Positions 50,830-59,540 of a stretch of DNA of 64,000 nt are shown one piece after another. The stretch is from Planctomycetaceae bacterium (lineage in GTDB: Bacteria; Planctomycetota; Phycisphaerae; Sedimentisphaerales; Anaerohalosphaeraceae). Where the stretch lies: NCBI GenBank assembly GCA_021372945.1, contig JAJFTK010000054.1:1-64000 (forward strand), written 5' to 3'. The notes beneath the pieces are model-generated. The model was given only the letters and a program-made list of their open reading frames with translations, searched no databases and had not been told where the DNA came from. The position numbers and the translations under genes were made by a program. Numbering within the stretch: position 1 is the stretch's first letter; the number at the start of each line of letters is the position of its first letter.

Positions 50830-50857
50830 CAAAAAAGCCCTGCCTTGGGGCAGGGCT
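50830..50857 (-). terminator. Rho-independent terminator of hydrogenase operon 2
   Basis: AGCCCTGCC (50836-50844) pairs with GGCAGGGCT (50849-50857) around a 4-nt loop. On the minus strand TTTTTTG follows. It lies about 23 bp past the large-subunit stop at 50880 and closes the rex-hydrogenase operon. Confidence 0.88.
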
Positions 50858-50879
50858 CGAAAGACACCTGAGTGTATTC

Positions 50880-52265
50880 TTAGCGGGTAAATTCCACATG
50901 GAGATAATGCGTGGAGCAGGAAATGCAGGGGTCGTAGGCCCGCACGAGCATTTCCATCTTCTGCCGGAGGGCATCTTCGCCTTCGTGCATAAACTGCGGC
51001 ACGAGTTTTTCAAAGTCCGCCTGGATATTGGCATGGTTCTGGTTCGTGGGGATGCAGCAGTTGCCCCACGTGCATTCGCCTTTCTTGTCGAACTCGTACG
51101 CGTGGAACAGAATGCCGCGCGGCGCCTCGATGGCTGCATAGCCGCGTCCGGCACGCAGTCGAACCTGAACGGGCTCAAACCGGGTGCCTCGGGTCAGCAG
51201 TTTATCGATCAGCTCCAGGCTGGCTTCCACCACGTGTGCGGTTTCGGCAAGCTGGGCGACGCTGTTCATATACGGGTTGCTGCAGCCTTTTTTGAGGCCG
51301 AACATCTCGGCGACTTTTTTGCCCAGCGGGCTGAGCAAGTGTCCGTTGTTATTAAAGCGGGCAAGCGCCCCGGCAAAGTAGGAATTGCGGTGCCATTTGG
51401 CCCACTTGGCAGTCGATTGCGCCACCATGTACTCATTGGCCACGTTTTCCCATTTGTTGACGGGCATATCGGGCTGGCCGTTCAGGTCGGTGCTGGTGAT
51501 GGTGCCGTGATAGAAGGTGTAAGTCGGCGGATTGGTTTGCCGCAGCGAAACGTATTCGGTCGGACGCTCGAAATTGGGCAGATTGCCCGCGACGCTGAGC
51601 ACGACCTTGCAGATATCCACCAGGTCGGGCACGACATCCTCCAGGGTCTTCTTGAGATCGCGCAACTCCTGCTCGGTCGGGACCCTGGTCATTCCGCCTG
51701 GAGTGAGCGTGATCGGGTGCGTGATGCGGCCGGCCAGCAGGGCCGACATCTGGTTGGCCACGCGATGCGCCTTGACGATCTTCAGCACGGCCTGCGTGGC
51801 CTTGGGGACCAGCGAGACCACCGATTTTTCGCCGAACAGGTCCGGCGCGACCAGGTAACCCACGTGCAGGACGTGGCTTTGAAGCTGTTCGCTGTAGTGC
51901 ATCAGGTGACGGACCAGGTCCGTCTGTTCGCTGACGGCCAGGCCCAGGGCGTCTTCCACGGCCTTGGTGGCGACCAGCGAATGGCTGATGCTGCAAATGC
52001 CGCAGATACGGCTGACAATGGTCTGGATGTCATCGTAGCGGCGGCCGCGCACCATGGCCTCGAAAAAGCGGGGCGCCTCGGGCACCTGCCACTGACATTT
52101 TTCAATGATCCCGTTCTTGATATTGACCACGATGTTGCCGTGGCCTTCAACGCGCGTGATGTGATGCACGCTGATGTTGATGTCTTTACCGCTTTTGACA
52201 TTGACCACGACTTTACCCTCTTTCCCGGCTTGAGCGTTTGTTATTTGATTGACGTCTTTGTTCAT
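50880..52265 (-). CDS. NiFe hydrogenase large (alpha) subunit, cluster 2, with C-terminal tail
   Basis: The 461-residue protein has the ligand motifs RICGICSISH (Cys88, Cys91) and DPCISCSTH (Cys447, Cys450). The tail YLHVEFTR (454-461) follows the last His, where maturation proteases cut. A 25-residue N-terminal extension distinguishes it from the cluster 1 paralogue. It belongs with group 3 bidirectional NAD(P)-linked hydrogenases. It is the last gene of the rex-led operon. The maturation protease at 47400 is its likely processing enzyme. Confidence 0.92.
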   Translation of the reverse strand: MNKDVNQITNAQAGKEGKVVVNVKSGKDINISVHHITRVEGHGNIVVNIKNGIIEKCQWQVPEAPRFFEAMVRGRRYDDIQTIVSRICGICSISHSLVATKAVEDALGLAVSEQTDLVRHLMHYSEQLQSHVLHVGYLVAPDLFGEKSVVSLVPKATQAVLKIVKAHRVANQMSALLAGRITHPITLTPGGMTRVPTEQELRDLKKTLEDVVPDLVDICKVVLSVAGNLPNFERPTEYVSLRQTNPPTYTFYHGTITSTDLNGQPDMPVNKWENVANEYMVAQSTAKWAKWHRNSYFAGALARFNNNGHLLSPLGKKVAEMFGLKKGCSNPYMNSVAQLAETAHVVEASLELIDKLLTRGTRFEPVQVRLRAGRGYAAIEAPRGILFHAYEFDKKGECTWGNCCIPTNQNHANIQADFEKLVPQFMHEGEDALRQKMEMLVRAYDPCISCSTHYLHVEFTR

Positions 52266-52278
52266 GTCGTTTCTATCC

Positions 52279-53010
52279 TTACTTGCTGTTAAACAGCACC
52301 ATCTTCTGTTTCAAATCATCGACGGTCAACCCGTACAGGGTCATCACCTCCTGTGCCGCATCCACGTTGGGATTCTCGGCCATTCCGCGGCAGCCAAAGC
52401 ATCGCCAGCCGGCCGACGGGCAGGGCGCGCCGCAGCCGGCGCGAGTGATCGGCCCCAGGCAGATCTGGTTGTACTCATAGCGGCAGATGGTCTCCTTGGC
52501 CTTGCATTCGACGCACACGGGGTAGTCCGGCACAAACGGTTTTTTGCCGACCAGCAGCGAGCGGATGATCTGGGCGAACTCGGCGCCGTTGATCGGGCAG
52601 CCGGGGATCTTGAAATCCACCTGCACGACCTCGTCGACGGCCTTGGTGCGTTCGGTATTCAGGTGCTGCATCTGGCCGTCTTTGCCGTAAACGCACTGAC
52701 GCACTTCATTGAAGTCGAAATTATTCTTCATTTTGTTGACGCCGCCGATGACGGCACAGGCGCCCAGCGCGATCAGGATCTTGGCGCGGCTGCGGATGAT
52801 CTCCAGCCGGTGCTCGTCCTCTTCACGCGTGATCGAGCCTTCGATGATGGCGATGTCGTACTCGTGGCTCTGTTCGCTCATGGCCTCGCGCCATTCGACC
52901 ACATCCACGACGTCGATGAGCTTGAGAATGTCTTCCTCCAGGTTCACGATCTGAAGCTGGCAGCCTTCACAACAGGCAAAATCGAAAATTGCTACTCTTG
53001 GTTTAGTCAT
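52279..53010 (-). CDS. NiFe hydrogenase small (delta) subunit, cluster 2
   Basis: The 243-residue protein has CCEGCQLQ near residue 13, then GACAVIGG, PGCPINGAEF, CVECKAKETIC and GCGAPCPSAGWRCFGC, providing cysteines for the electron-transfer clusters. There is no export signal. ATG 53010 is 2 nt from the stop of the gamma-subunit gene (53013) and has GGAGG about 10 nt upstream. Gene order and spacing repeat those of cluster 1. Confidence 0.9.
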   Translation of the reverse strand: MTKPRVAIFDFACCEGCQLQIVNLEEDILKLIDVVDVVEWREAMSEQSHEYDIAIIEGSITREEDEHRLEIIRSRAKILIALGACAVIGGVNKMKNNFDFNEVRQCVYGKDGQMQHLNTERTKAVDEVVQVDFKIPGCPINGAEFAQIIRSLLVGKKPFVPDYPVCVECKAKETICRYEYNQICLGPITRAGCGAPCPSAGWRCFGCRGMAENPNVDAAQEVMTLYGLTVDDLKQKMVLFNSK

Positions 53011-53012
53011 TG

Positions 53013-53849
53013 TTATATCGCCTCCGGCACTGTCGCCAAATCGCTCCATCGAAAGACCGGCCCATCCTGGCAGACATACTTGTCATTGATCTGGCAGTGA
53101 CCGCATTTTCCGACGCCGCATTTCATTCTTCGTTCCAGGTTGACATAGATCTGATCGTCCGGCACCCCCACTTCGGCCAGGGCCATCAACACGAACTTGT
53201 ACATGACGGGCGGCCCGCAGACCAGCACGCGGCTCTTGGGCAGGTCGCTTTCGATCTTAGGGATGAGCGTGGTGACGACGCCGACGTTGCCGTCCCAGCA
53301 GTCATGGGCGGTATCGATCGTTTCTATAACGGTCATGTCCTTGCGTTCCTGCCACAGGGCGATCTCTTCACGGTACAGCCGCATGTCGTAGCACTTGGTG
53401 CCGATGAGCACGGTGATGCTGCCGTAATCGCTGCGATGATCCAGGGCATAACGGATGAACGACCGCTGCGGCACCAGCCCGATGCCGCCGCAGATAAACA
53501 CGAGGTCCTCGCCCTTAGCCTGCTCGATGGGATACGTGGAGCCGTACGGCCCGCGGATGCCGACCTTGTGACCGACTTCCATCTTGTGGATGACCTTGGT
53601 CACACTGCCGACGTTGCGCACCACCAGTTCAAGCCCTTTCTGCGTGGGCGATGAGGAAATGGAAATCGGCGCCTCTCCGATCCCGGCCACCGAGACCTCG
53701 ACAAACTGTCCCGGCGTGTACTGCCAGTCGCCGCCGCTTTCCTTTTCCAGATGCAGGAACAGCTCGGTCCCATTGAGCATCCGGCGTTTGGAGATGACGG
53801 CCAGCTCCGGCAGGTAAATATCTTTCTGACCTTTGCAGCATTCACACAT
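53013..53849 (-). CDS. Hydrogenase gamma subunit (FAD/NAD(P)-binding, 2Fe-2S), cluster 2
   Basis: This 278-residue protein has the FAD motif YTPGQFVEVSVAGIGEAPIS, the nucleotide-binding VFICGGIGLVPQRSFI, VCGPPVMYKF and the C-terminal MKCGVGKCGHCQIN...C 2Fe-2S domain. An N-terminal CECC is not seen in the paralogue at 14093. AAAGGAGA lies 8 nt before ATG 53849. It couples the hydrogenase to NAD(P)H. Confidence 0.92.
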   Translation of the reverse strand: MCECCKGQKDIYLPELAVISKRRMLNGTELFLHLEKESGGDWQYTPGQFVEVSVAGIGEAPISISSSPTQKGLELVVRNVGSVTKVIHKMEVGHKVGIRGPYGSTYPIEQAKGEDLVFICGGIGLVPQRSFIRYALDHRSDYGSITVLIGTKCYDMRLYREEIALWQERKDMTVIETIDTAHDCWDGNVGVVTTLIPKIESDLPKSRVLVCGPPVMYKFVLMALAEVGVPDDQIYVNLERRMKCGVGKCGHCQINDKYVCQDGPVFRWSDLATVPEAI

Positions 53850-53884
53850 CGTATAATTCTCCTTTTACAGTTTCAAAGCGCAGG

Positions 53885-54925
53885 TTAGCCGATTTCCGTT
53901 CGTTTCATCAGTTCGTTATAGACCTCGACAGGGTTGGCGATCTTGGCGGTGCAGGCGGTAATGCAGCGCCCGCAGCCCACGCAGGCGATCTGGCCGTCGA
54001 TCTTGGCCGGAACGTACTTGCCCTTTCGATACAGGCGATGACGAAAACGGTCGGCACGTTTCTTGCGGAAGTTGTGATCGCCGGCGACGGTGGCGAAGTT
54101 CTGCAGCAGGCACCCGTCCCACGCCCGGTAGCGGCAGCCGGTCTTAAGGTCCCAGTTGACCTCGTCCTGCACATCAAAGCAGTAGCAGGTCGGGCACACC
54201 TGGTTGCACGATCCGCACGAATAGCACAATCTCGCCTTTTCCTCCCACACAGGATGCTGATAGCTTTTTTCCAGCAGCTTGGGCAGGAACGAGGGCTTGC
54301 AGTCCAATTTGTGCTGATTGAGCCATCCTTCATTTTTGTCCCAGACGGCCTTACGGGCGCCGAGGTCGTTCTGTGACGCGTCCCTGGCGCCATTCATCAG
54401 GCTCAGCAATTCCTTGCCCTTGTCCGTTGCGACCTCGACGACGTACGACGAACCGATATTTGTGACGAGCATGTCATAGCCATGGTCGATCGTGGCGGTA
54501 TTCATCGATGAGGCAAAGACGTTCGGGCTGGGCCGGGCCACATCGCAGGCGATGACGGTGATCTGTTTGCGCCGGTTCATGTAATGAACATCGTATTCGC
54601 CCTGGCTGAAAAGCATATCCATCTGATTGATCGCGGCCATGTCATAAGGGTGCACGCCGATCAGGACGGTCTTCTGCTGATGGCAGACCGATTGGCTCTG
54701 GCCGTTGACCTGGAAGGTCAGCAGGTTCTCTTGCTGCGGCAGGACGTATTTTTTGGGCGGCAGGATCGTCACGTCGTAATCCAGACGCAGATCCTGCGCG
54801 GATTTGAGATCGTCAAAAGCGAACCGGTCGCCCTTGGCCTGCACTCCAACCACTCTCCGGTCGGAGGCGATCAAAGCGCTGACGAACGACTTGAATTGTT
54901 CCTTGGTTACTGTGTGTACGCTCAT
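53885..54925 (-). CDS. Hydrogenase beta subunit (4Fe-4S, AsrA-like), cluster 2
   Basis: The 346-residue protein has IGVHPYDMAAINQMD in the N-terminal domain and two ferredoxin-like sets, CYSCGSCNQVCPTCYC and CVGCGRCITACTAKI, at the C-terminus. ATG 54925 gives MSVHTVTKEQF; the longer ATG 54943 start adds six residues. It lies 43 bp downstream of rex and is the first structural gene of the operon. Confidence 0.9.
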   Translation of the reverse strand: MSVHTVTKEQFKSFVSALIASDRRVVGVQAKGDRFAFDDLKSAQDLRLDYDVTILPPKKYVLPQQENLLTFQVNGQSQSVCHQQKTVLIGVHPYDMAAINQMDMLFSQGEYDVHYMNRRKQITVIACDVARPSPNVFASSMNTATIDHGYDMLVTNIGSSYVVEVATDKGKELLSLMNGARDASQNDLGARKAVWDKNEGWLNQHKLDCKPSFLPKLLEKSYQHPVWEEKARLCYSCGSCNQVCPTCYCFDVQDEVNWDLKTGCRYRAWDGCLLQNFATVAGDHNFRKKRADRFRHRLYRKGKYVPAKIDGQIACVGCGRCITACTAKIANPVEVYNELMKRTEIG

Positions 54926-54968
54926 GGTTTCTAATTTCCTCATTCCTGTTTATTGTTCTCTGTTAACC

Positions 54969-55583
54969 CTATAGATAATAGGGCAGTGTTCCCAGTTCCA
55001 TCGCAAGGTCGATACTGATGACCTTAATGCGTTTAGGCGTTTCCAGATAGCAGGGCGACAGACTCAAAATGCCCTTGATGCCGGCCTTGATGAGCTGATC
55101 GGCACAGGTCTGCGCCGCTTCGGCCGGTACGGCCAGGATCGCCAGTTGTATGCCGCGTGAACCGACGGACCCGATGCGGCTGACATCTTCGATCGTGCGT
55201 CCGCCAATGCGGCGGCCGATCTTCTGGCGATCGTTGTCGAAAACGGCGGCGATGTCAAAACCAAACAGCGAGAAGCCGTGATAGGAGGCAATGGCGGTTC
55301 CCAGGCGACCGGCGCCCACCAGCGCCGCCCGCTGCGTGATATTGAGCTTGAGGATGCTGCGGATCTGCTCGGCGGTCGATTGCACGGGGTAGCCGATCCC
55401 TCGCGTGCCGAAGGCCCCGAAGTAGGAAAGGTCCTTGCGGATCTGCGGGGGATTCAAATGCAGGCGCTCGGCGAGCAGTTGGCTGGAGATATACCCCTGG
55501 TTCTCGCTTTGCAGCGTTGAAAAGGCCCGTAAATACCGGGGCATTCGCCGAATCGTCTCTTCCGGGATCTTGCGATACTTCAT
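54969..55583 (-). CDS. rex: Redox-sensing transcriptional repressor Rex
   Basis: Rex binds DNA when the NADH/NAD ratio is low and lets go when NADH rises. The 204-residue protein has the winged-helix N-terminus (IPEETIRRMPRYLRAF, LNPPQIRKDLSYFGAFGTRG), the Rossmann motif AALVGAGRLGTAI and the C-terminal swapped helix. ATG 55583 is preferred (AGGA upstream, family-typical start); ATG 55619 is possible. As the first gene of the hydrogenase operon it very likely controls H2 production by the NADH/NAD ratio. Matching operators flank its promoter. Confidence 0.94.
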   Translation of the reverse strand: MKYRKIPEETIRRMPRYLRAFSTLQSENQGYISSQLLAERLHLNPPQIRKDLSYFGAFGTRGIGYPVQSTAEQIRSILKLNITQRAALVGAGRLGTAIASYHGFSLFGFDIAAVFDNDRQKIGRRIGGRTIEDVSRIGSVGSRGIQLAILAVPAEAAQTCADQLIKAGIKGILSLSPCYLETPKRIKVISIDLAMELGTLPYYL

Positions 55584-55603
55584 GGATCCAAGTCCTTTTG
55601 TGT

Positions 55604-55621
55604 TTGCGCTCACATTCACAA
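55604..55621 (-). promoter_or_regulatory. Near-consensus Rex operator at the rex start region
   Basis: On the minus strand TTGTGA-ATGTGA-GCGCAA matches TTGTGA-n6-TCACAA at 10 of 12 positions. It lies just downstream of the predicted transcription start (about 55625), where Rex binding would block transcription. Confidence 0.55.
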
Positions 55622-55631
55622 ACCCGCGTCA

Positions 55632-55660
55632 AACATAAAAGTTTGGAATCGCACTGTCAA
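55632..55660 (-). promoter_or_regulatory. Promoter of the rex-hydrogenase operon
   Basis: TTGACA (55660-55655, perfect) and TATGTT (55637-55632) are 17 nt apart on the minus strand. Transcription should begin near 55625, about 40 nt upstream of ATG 55583. Confidence 0.75.
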
Positions 55661-55766
55661 GGACGAAATAACGAATTCTCTGGTACAACAAACAATTTTT
55701 TATTGTGAAAAGAGCATAAAAAAGGGGAAATAAACCCTTGGTCTCTACGAACATTTTTATATGATG

Positions 55767-55784
55767 TTGTGAAACAAATCACAA
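55767..55784. promoter_or_regulatory. Perfect Rex operator TTGTGA-AACAAA-TCACAA
   Basis: The sequence matches the consensus TTGTGA-n6-TCACAA at all 12 positions. It lies between the divergent rex operon and the TerB-like gene at 55890, about 107 bp upstream of the rex -35 box and about 105 bp before the TerB-like start. It may act on both. Confidence 0.85.
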
Positions 55785-55889
55785 GATGTCAAAATCGCTT
55801 CCTGAAGGGATTACGCTGGAAAACTGTGAACCCTTGCGTTATGAATGCATTTGACAGGCGATATTTTTGCGCATTAGGAGAGAAAGGAT

Positions 55890-56459
55890 ATGAAAAATCA
55901 GGATTTTCAAAGCAGACACGGCAAGCGGCTGGAGGACCTTTTCTTTCATCAGCAGGACCAGCTTCTAATCGAACAGTTTCATCGCATGGAGCAGATGAAG
56001 AAAACCAAGGAATGTCTGTCCAAGGTTTCAGGCATCAAGGATGACGAGGTGCTCAACAGGCTGATGGAACTGGACATTCCGCCCCAGATCGCGGCGTCGT
56101 TGGCGTTCATTCCTCTCATCGAAGTGGCCTGGGCGGATGGCAAGGTAGAGGAAAAGGAAAGAGGAGCGGTTTTGAAGGCGGCCTCGAAATCGTTCTTTGC
56201 CGAATCCGCGGGGGATATGACTTTGCTGGCGCAATGGCTCAGCAAGCGTCCGCCGCGAAGTTTGCTGGACGCATGGACACACTACATGGAAGGGCTATGC
56301 CAAAGCCTGACGCCCGTTCAAAGAGAACACCTCAAACAGGAACTCATCGGCCATGCGCGACAGGTCGCCGAGGCCGCCGGCGGCTTTCTCGGCCTGACCA
56401 GCAAGATCTCTGAGGCCGAACGCAAAACCCTCGAATACCTCGAATCCGTCTTCGATTAG
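55890..56459 (+). CDS. TerB-like hypothetical protein
   Basis: The 189-residue, mostly helical protein has FIPLIEVAWADGKVEEKERGAVLKAA in the middle, cut here to the motif VAWADGKVEEKER, with the acidic residues of TerB/tellurite-resistance-type domains that bind divalent metal. The C-terminal half contains AAGGFLGLTSKISEAE. AAAGGA precedes ATG 55890. It is divergent from rex with a perfect Rex operator between them, so redox control is likely. Its function is unknown. Confidence 0.65.
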   Translation: MKNQDFQSRHGKRLEDLFFHQQDQLLIEQFHRMEQMKKTKECLSKVSGIKDDEVLNRLMELDIPPQIAASLAFIPLIEVAWADGKVEEKERGAVLKAASKSFFAESAGDMTLLAQWLSKRPPRSLLDAWTHYMEGLCQSLTPVQREHLKQELIGHARQVAEAAGGFLGLTSKISEAERKTLEYLESVFD

Positions 56460-56683
56460 ATCATAGATGCGACCTCAAGGCAGCGGTTTACGCAAGTGAA
56501 TTTGCAGGCTCTTCCTCCAAGACGCTTTTTAAGACTTTGATCATACAGGCATCCGCATTGTTACCATACAAAACCAATTCTTGTACTTTGTACGTCAGGG
56601 CAGTTATGATGCAACATGCCGATTCTAGTACAAATACCTGTAATTTAGAGAAATTTTGCTTGCATCAGCGAACAAATGTGATA

Positions 56684-56703
56684 ATATCGTAATATTACGA
56701 TAT
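56684..56703. promoter_or_regulatory. Perfect 20-bp palindrome, candidate ArsR operator
   Basis: ATATCGTAATATTACGATAT is a perfect palindrome ending 25 bp before the start of the ArsR-family gene. Its length and position suit autoregulation by a winged-helix dimer. The rest of 56460-56683 has no gene that I can see. Confidence 0.8.
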
Positions 56704-56728
56704 ATGAATATATGTGAGGCAAAGAGCC

Positions 56729-57040
56729 ATGAACACCCAGAGCATCCAGGAAAACCTGCTTTCTGACGAGACATTGGACAGGGCAGCCGACTGTCTGAAG
56801 GTGATGGCGCATCCGGTGCGGCTGAGGATCGTGAATATCCTCATGCTCGGAGAATACGCCGTTCACGAGATTGCCGCGTTATCCCAGACGAGCCCCAATC
56901 AAACGTGCGAGCACCTCCGCCTTCTGAAGGGTCACGGCCTTCTTACCAGTTTGCGGTGCGGCCGCACGGTCTATTATAAAATCACGTCCCCGCAATTGCC
57001 GGGCCTGATCGAATGCATCCGAAAGAACTGTTCGCGATGA
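56729..57040 (+). CDS. ArsR/SmtB-family transcriptional regulator
   Basis: The 103-residue protein is a single winged-helix domain: LKVMAHPVRLRIVNILM, YAVHEIAALSQTSPNQTCEHLRLLKG (recognition region QTSPNQTCEHLRLL) and RTVYYKI as the wing. Cys in the recognition helix, Cys near the wing (LRCGRT) and one close to the C-terminus (RKNCSR) could sense sulfur species or metals. It lies 31 nt upstream of the sulfur-related fusion protein, so it probably represses that gene and itself through the palindrome at 56684. Confidence 0.88.
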   Translation: MNTQSIQENLLSDETLDRAADCLKVMAHPVRLRIVNILMLGEYAVHEIAALSQTSPNQTCEHLRLLKGHGLLTSLRCGRTVYYKITSPQLPGLIECIRKNCSR

Positions 57041-57071
57041 ATGCACCTAACTCATTTACAGGAGTTTAGAT

Positions 57072-59513
57072 ATGTCACATACTAAGAGAGTCTTGATCGT
57101 CGGCGGCGTCGCCGGCGGTGCCTCGGCGGCCGCAAGGCTTCGCAGGCTGGATGAACACGCTGAAATTATCATTTTTGAACGCGGCGAACACGTGTCTTTT
57201 GCCAATTGCGGGCTGCCTTACCATATCGGTGGTATGATCGCCGACCGCAGCCGCCTCCTGGTTCAGACGCCGGCGGCGTTGAAGAAGAACATGAATATCG
57301 AGGCCAGGACCCGTTCGCAGGTCGTGCAGATCGACCGCGAAAACAAGCAGATCAAGGTGCGAGACCTGTCCGCAAATAAAGAATACAGCGAGACTTATGA
57401 CTACCTGATCCTTAGTCCCGGGGCGGAACCGTTTAAGCCTGCCATTGCGGGCGCGGATCTGCCGCACATCTATACGCTGCGTTCCATCTCGGATATGGAT
57501 GTCATCAAGAAGCAGATCGATGAAGACAAAGCCCGGAGGGCCGTCATTGTCGGCGGCGGCTACATCGGCCTTGAAATGGCCGAAGCACTGGCCGAAAGAG
57601 GCGTCAAGACGGCCCTGGTCGAGGTCAATCCGCAAGTGATGAACACGATGGATCCGGAAATGGCCGCACCGCTTCATCAGGAACTGCGGCTTCACGGCAT
57701 CGATTTGCACCTGGGCAGCAGTCTGACGGAAATACAGCCCGGGCTCAAAGCCGTGCTCAGCAGCGGTACAACGATCGAAACGGACCTGGTTTTGCTGGCG
57801 ATCGGCGTGCGCCCAGATGCGGCGCTGGCGCGGCAGGCGGGCTTGCAGGTCGGCAGCCGCGGCGGCATCGTCGTCAACGCGCAGATGCAGACCAGCGATC
57901 CATATATCTATGCCGTGGGCGACGCCGTCGAGATCGAAGATTTTGTAACGGGCCAGCAGACGGTGATCCCGCTGGCGGGTCCGGCGAATCGGCAGGGGCG
58001 CATTGCGGCGGACAACATCTGTGGGGTTAAGTCCTCTTACCGCGGCACGCAGGGCACGGCGATCTGCAAGATATTTAACCTGGCCGCCGCGGTCACGGGC
58101 ATGAACGAAAAGACCCTGAAACGCCAGGGCATGCCTTACGAAAAGGTCTATGTTCATCCGTTCAGCCATGCCGGCTATTATCCGGGCGCGGTGCCGATTA
58201 GCCTGAAACTGCTGTTTGACCGCGGCTCCGGGCGGATACTCGGCGCCCAGGCGGTCGGAGCAGGCGGGGTGGACAAGCGGATCGATGTAATCGCAACGGC
58301 CATGCGGGCCGGTTTGACGGTGCATGACCTGAAGGACCTGGAACTTTCCTACGCGCCGCCGTACGGTTCGGCCAAGGACCCCGTGAACTACGCGGGATTC
58401 GTTGCCGCAAATGCGATCAGCGGCGATATGCCGATCATTCATCATGATGCTCTGGAAGGCAGGGTGCTGCTCGATGTTCGCACTCCGGCCGAGGCGCAGG
58501 CGGGCACGATCCCCGGTTCGATCAACGTGCCTCTGGACCAGCTCAGGTCGCGTTTGAGCGAATTGCCCAAAGACAAAGAGATTGCGGCGTTTTGCCAGGT
58601 GGGGTTGCGGGGGTACCTGGCGTGCCGTATTTTGAACCAGTCAGGCTTCAGGTCGAGCAATCTTTCGGGAGGCTATAAAACATGGTCGGCCGCAAAGGCA
58701 ATCCGGGCGGCGCAGACGCCTGCGGGAAGGCAAGGTATGAACGAAGCCAAAAGCAAACAGAACGACGTTAAGAATGTTAGCGCGGATGCCCGGATTCTCC
58801 GGCGGATCGACGCCTGCGGGTTGCAGTGTCCCGGTCCGATCCTGCGGCTCAAACAGGCGGTTGACGAGATCCAGACCGGTCAGGCCGTACAGATTACAAC
58901 GACCGACCCGGGCTTTGCGGCCGATATTAAGGGATGGTGCAGCAGCACCGGCAGCACGCTGCATTCATTAACGCTGGGCAAGGGACAGTACGAGGCCGTC
59001 ATTGTCAAAGGCGCGCTGGAGCCTGCCCCAAAAGCCGCCGCTTCAAAGAACAAAACCCTTGTTGTGTTCAGCGGCGATTTCGATAAGGCCATGGCTGCCT
59101 TCATCATCGCCAATGGGGCCGCTTCGATGGGCGGCAAGGTCACGATGTTCTTCACGTTTTGGGGTCTGAACCTGCTGCGAAAACCCGTATCTGCGCCCGT
59201 TGACAAGACCTTCATTGAGCGAATGTTCGGCTGGATGATGCCGCGTGGCGCCGAGAGAACGACGCTTTCCAAGATGAATATGGCCGGCCTGGGTACGAAG
59301 ATGATCAAGTTCATCATGAAGAGCAAGAACGTATCGCCCTTGTCGGAACTGGTGGACAAGGCCAGAGCCGCCGGCGTGCGGATGGTGGCATGCAGCATGT
59401 CGATGGACCTCATGGGCATCAAAAAAGAGGAGCTGCTTGAAGGCATCGAGGAAGGCGGAGTGGCCACGTACCTGAACCAGGCGGAGGAAGCCGGAGTCAA
59501 TCTCTTTATTTAA
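57072..59513 (+). CDS. CoA-disulfide reductase/rhodanese/TusA/DsrE-like fusion protein
   Basis: The 813-residue protein has four parts. Residues 1-450 are a pyridine nucleotide-disulfide oxidoreductase with VGGVAGGASAAARLRR and the single-Cys active site SFANCGLPYH (Cys46) typical of CoA-disulfide/persulfide reductases. Residues about 455-550 are a rhodanese domain (catalytic Cys508 in FCQVGLRG). Residues 575-650 are a TusA-type sulfur carrier (Cys582, and Cys586 in CPGP). Residues 664-813 are a DsrE/DsrE2-like domain. All fit sulfur-relay chemistry such as persulfide or polysulfide reduction. AGGAG precedes ATG 57072. A strong terminator follows, so with the ArsR gene it forms a closed operon. 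Confidence 0.9.
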   Translation: MSHTKRVLIVGGVAGGASAAARLRRLDEHAEIIIFERGEHVSFANCGLPYHIGGMIADRSRLLVQTPAALKKNMNIEARTRSQVVQIDRENKQIKVRDLSANKEYSETYDYLILSPGAEPFKPAIAGADLPHIYTLRSISDMDVIKKQIDEDKARRAVIVGGGYIGLEMAEALAERGVKTALVEVNPQVMNTMDPEMAAPLHQELRLHGIDLHLGSSLTEIQPGLKAVLSSGTTIETDLVLLAIGVRPDAALARQAGLQVGSRGGIVVNAQMQTSDPYIYAVGDAVEIEDFVTGQQTVIPLAGPANRQGRIAADNICGVKSSYRGTQGTAICKIFNLAAAVTGMNEKTLKRQGMPYEKVYVHPFSHAGYYPGAVPISLKLLFDRGSGRILGAQAVGAGGVDKRIDVIATAMRAGLTVHDLKDLELSYAPPYGSAKDPVNYAGFVAANAISGDMPIIHHDALEGRVLLDVRTPAEAQAGTIPGSINVPLDQLRSRLSELPKDKEIAAFCQVGLRGYLACRILNQSGFRSSNLSGGYKTWSAAKAIRAAQTPAGRQGMNEAKSKQNDVKNVSADARILRRIDACGLQCPGPILRLKQAVDEIQTGQAVQITTTDPGFAADIKGWCSSTGSTLHSLTLGKGQYEAVIVKGALEPAPKAAASKNKTLVVFSGDFDKAMAAFIIANGAASMGGKVTMFFTFWGLNLLRKPVSAPVDKTFIERMFGWMMPRGAERTTLSKMNMAGLGTKMIKFIMKSKNVSPLSELVDKARAAGVRMVACSMSMDLMGIKKEELLEGIEEGGVATYLNQAEEAGVNLFI

Positions 59514-59540
59514 GTATTAATATGCCTTCATTGGATCATT

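Noticed and set aside
57075..58445. 456-codon open frame on the minus strand
   Set aside because: It is antisense to the oxidoreductase domain of the sulfur fusion protein.
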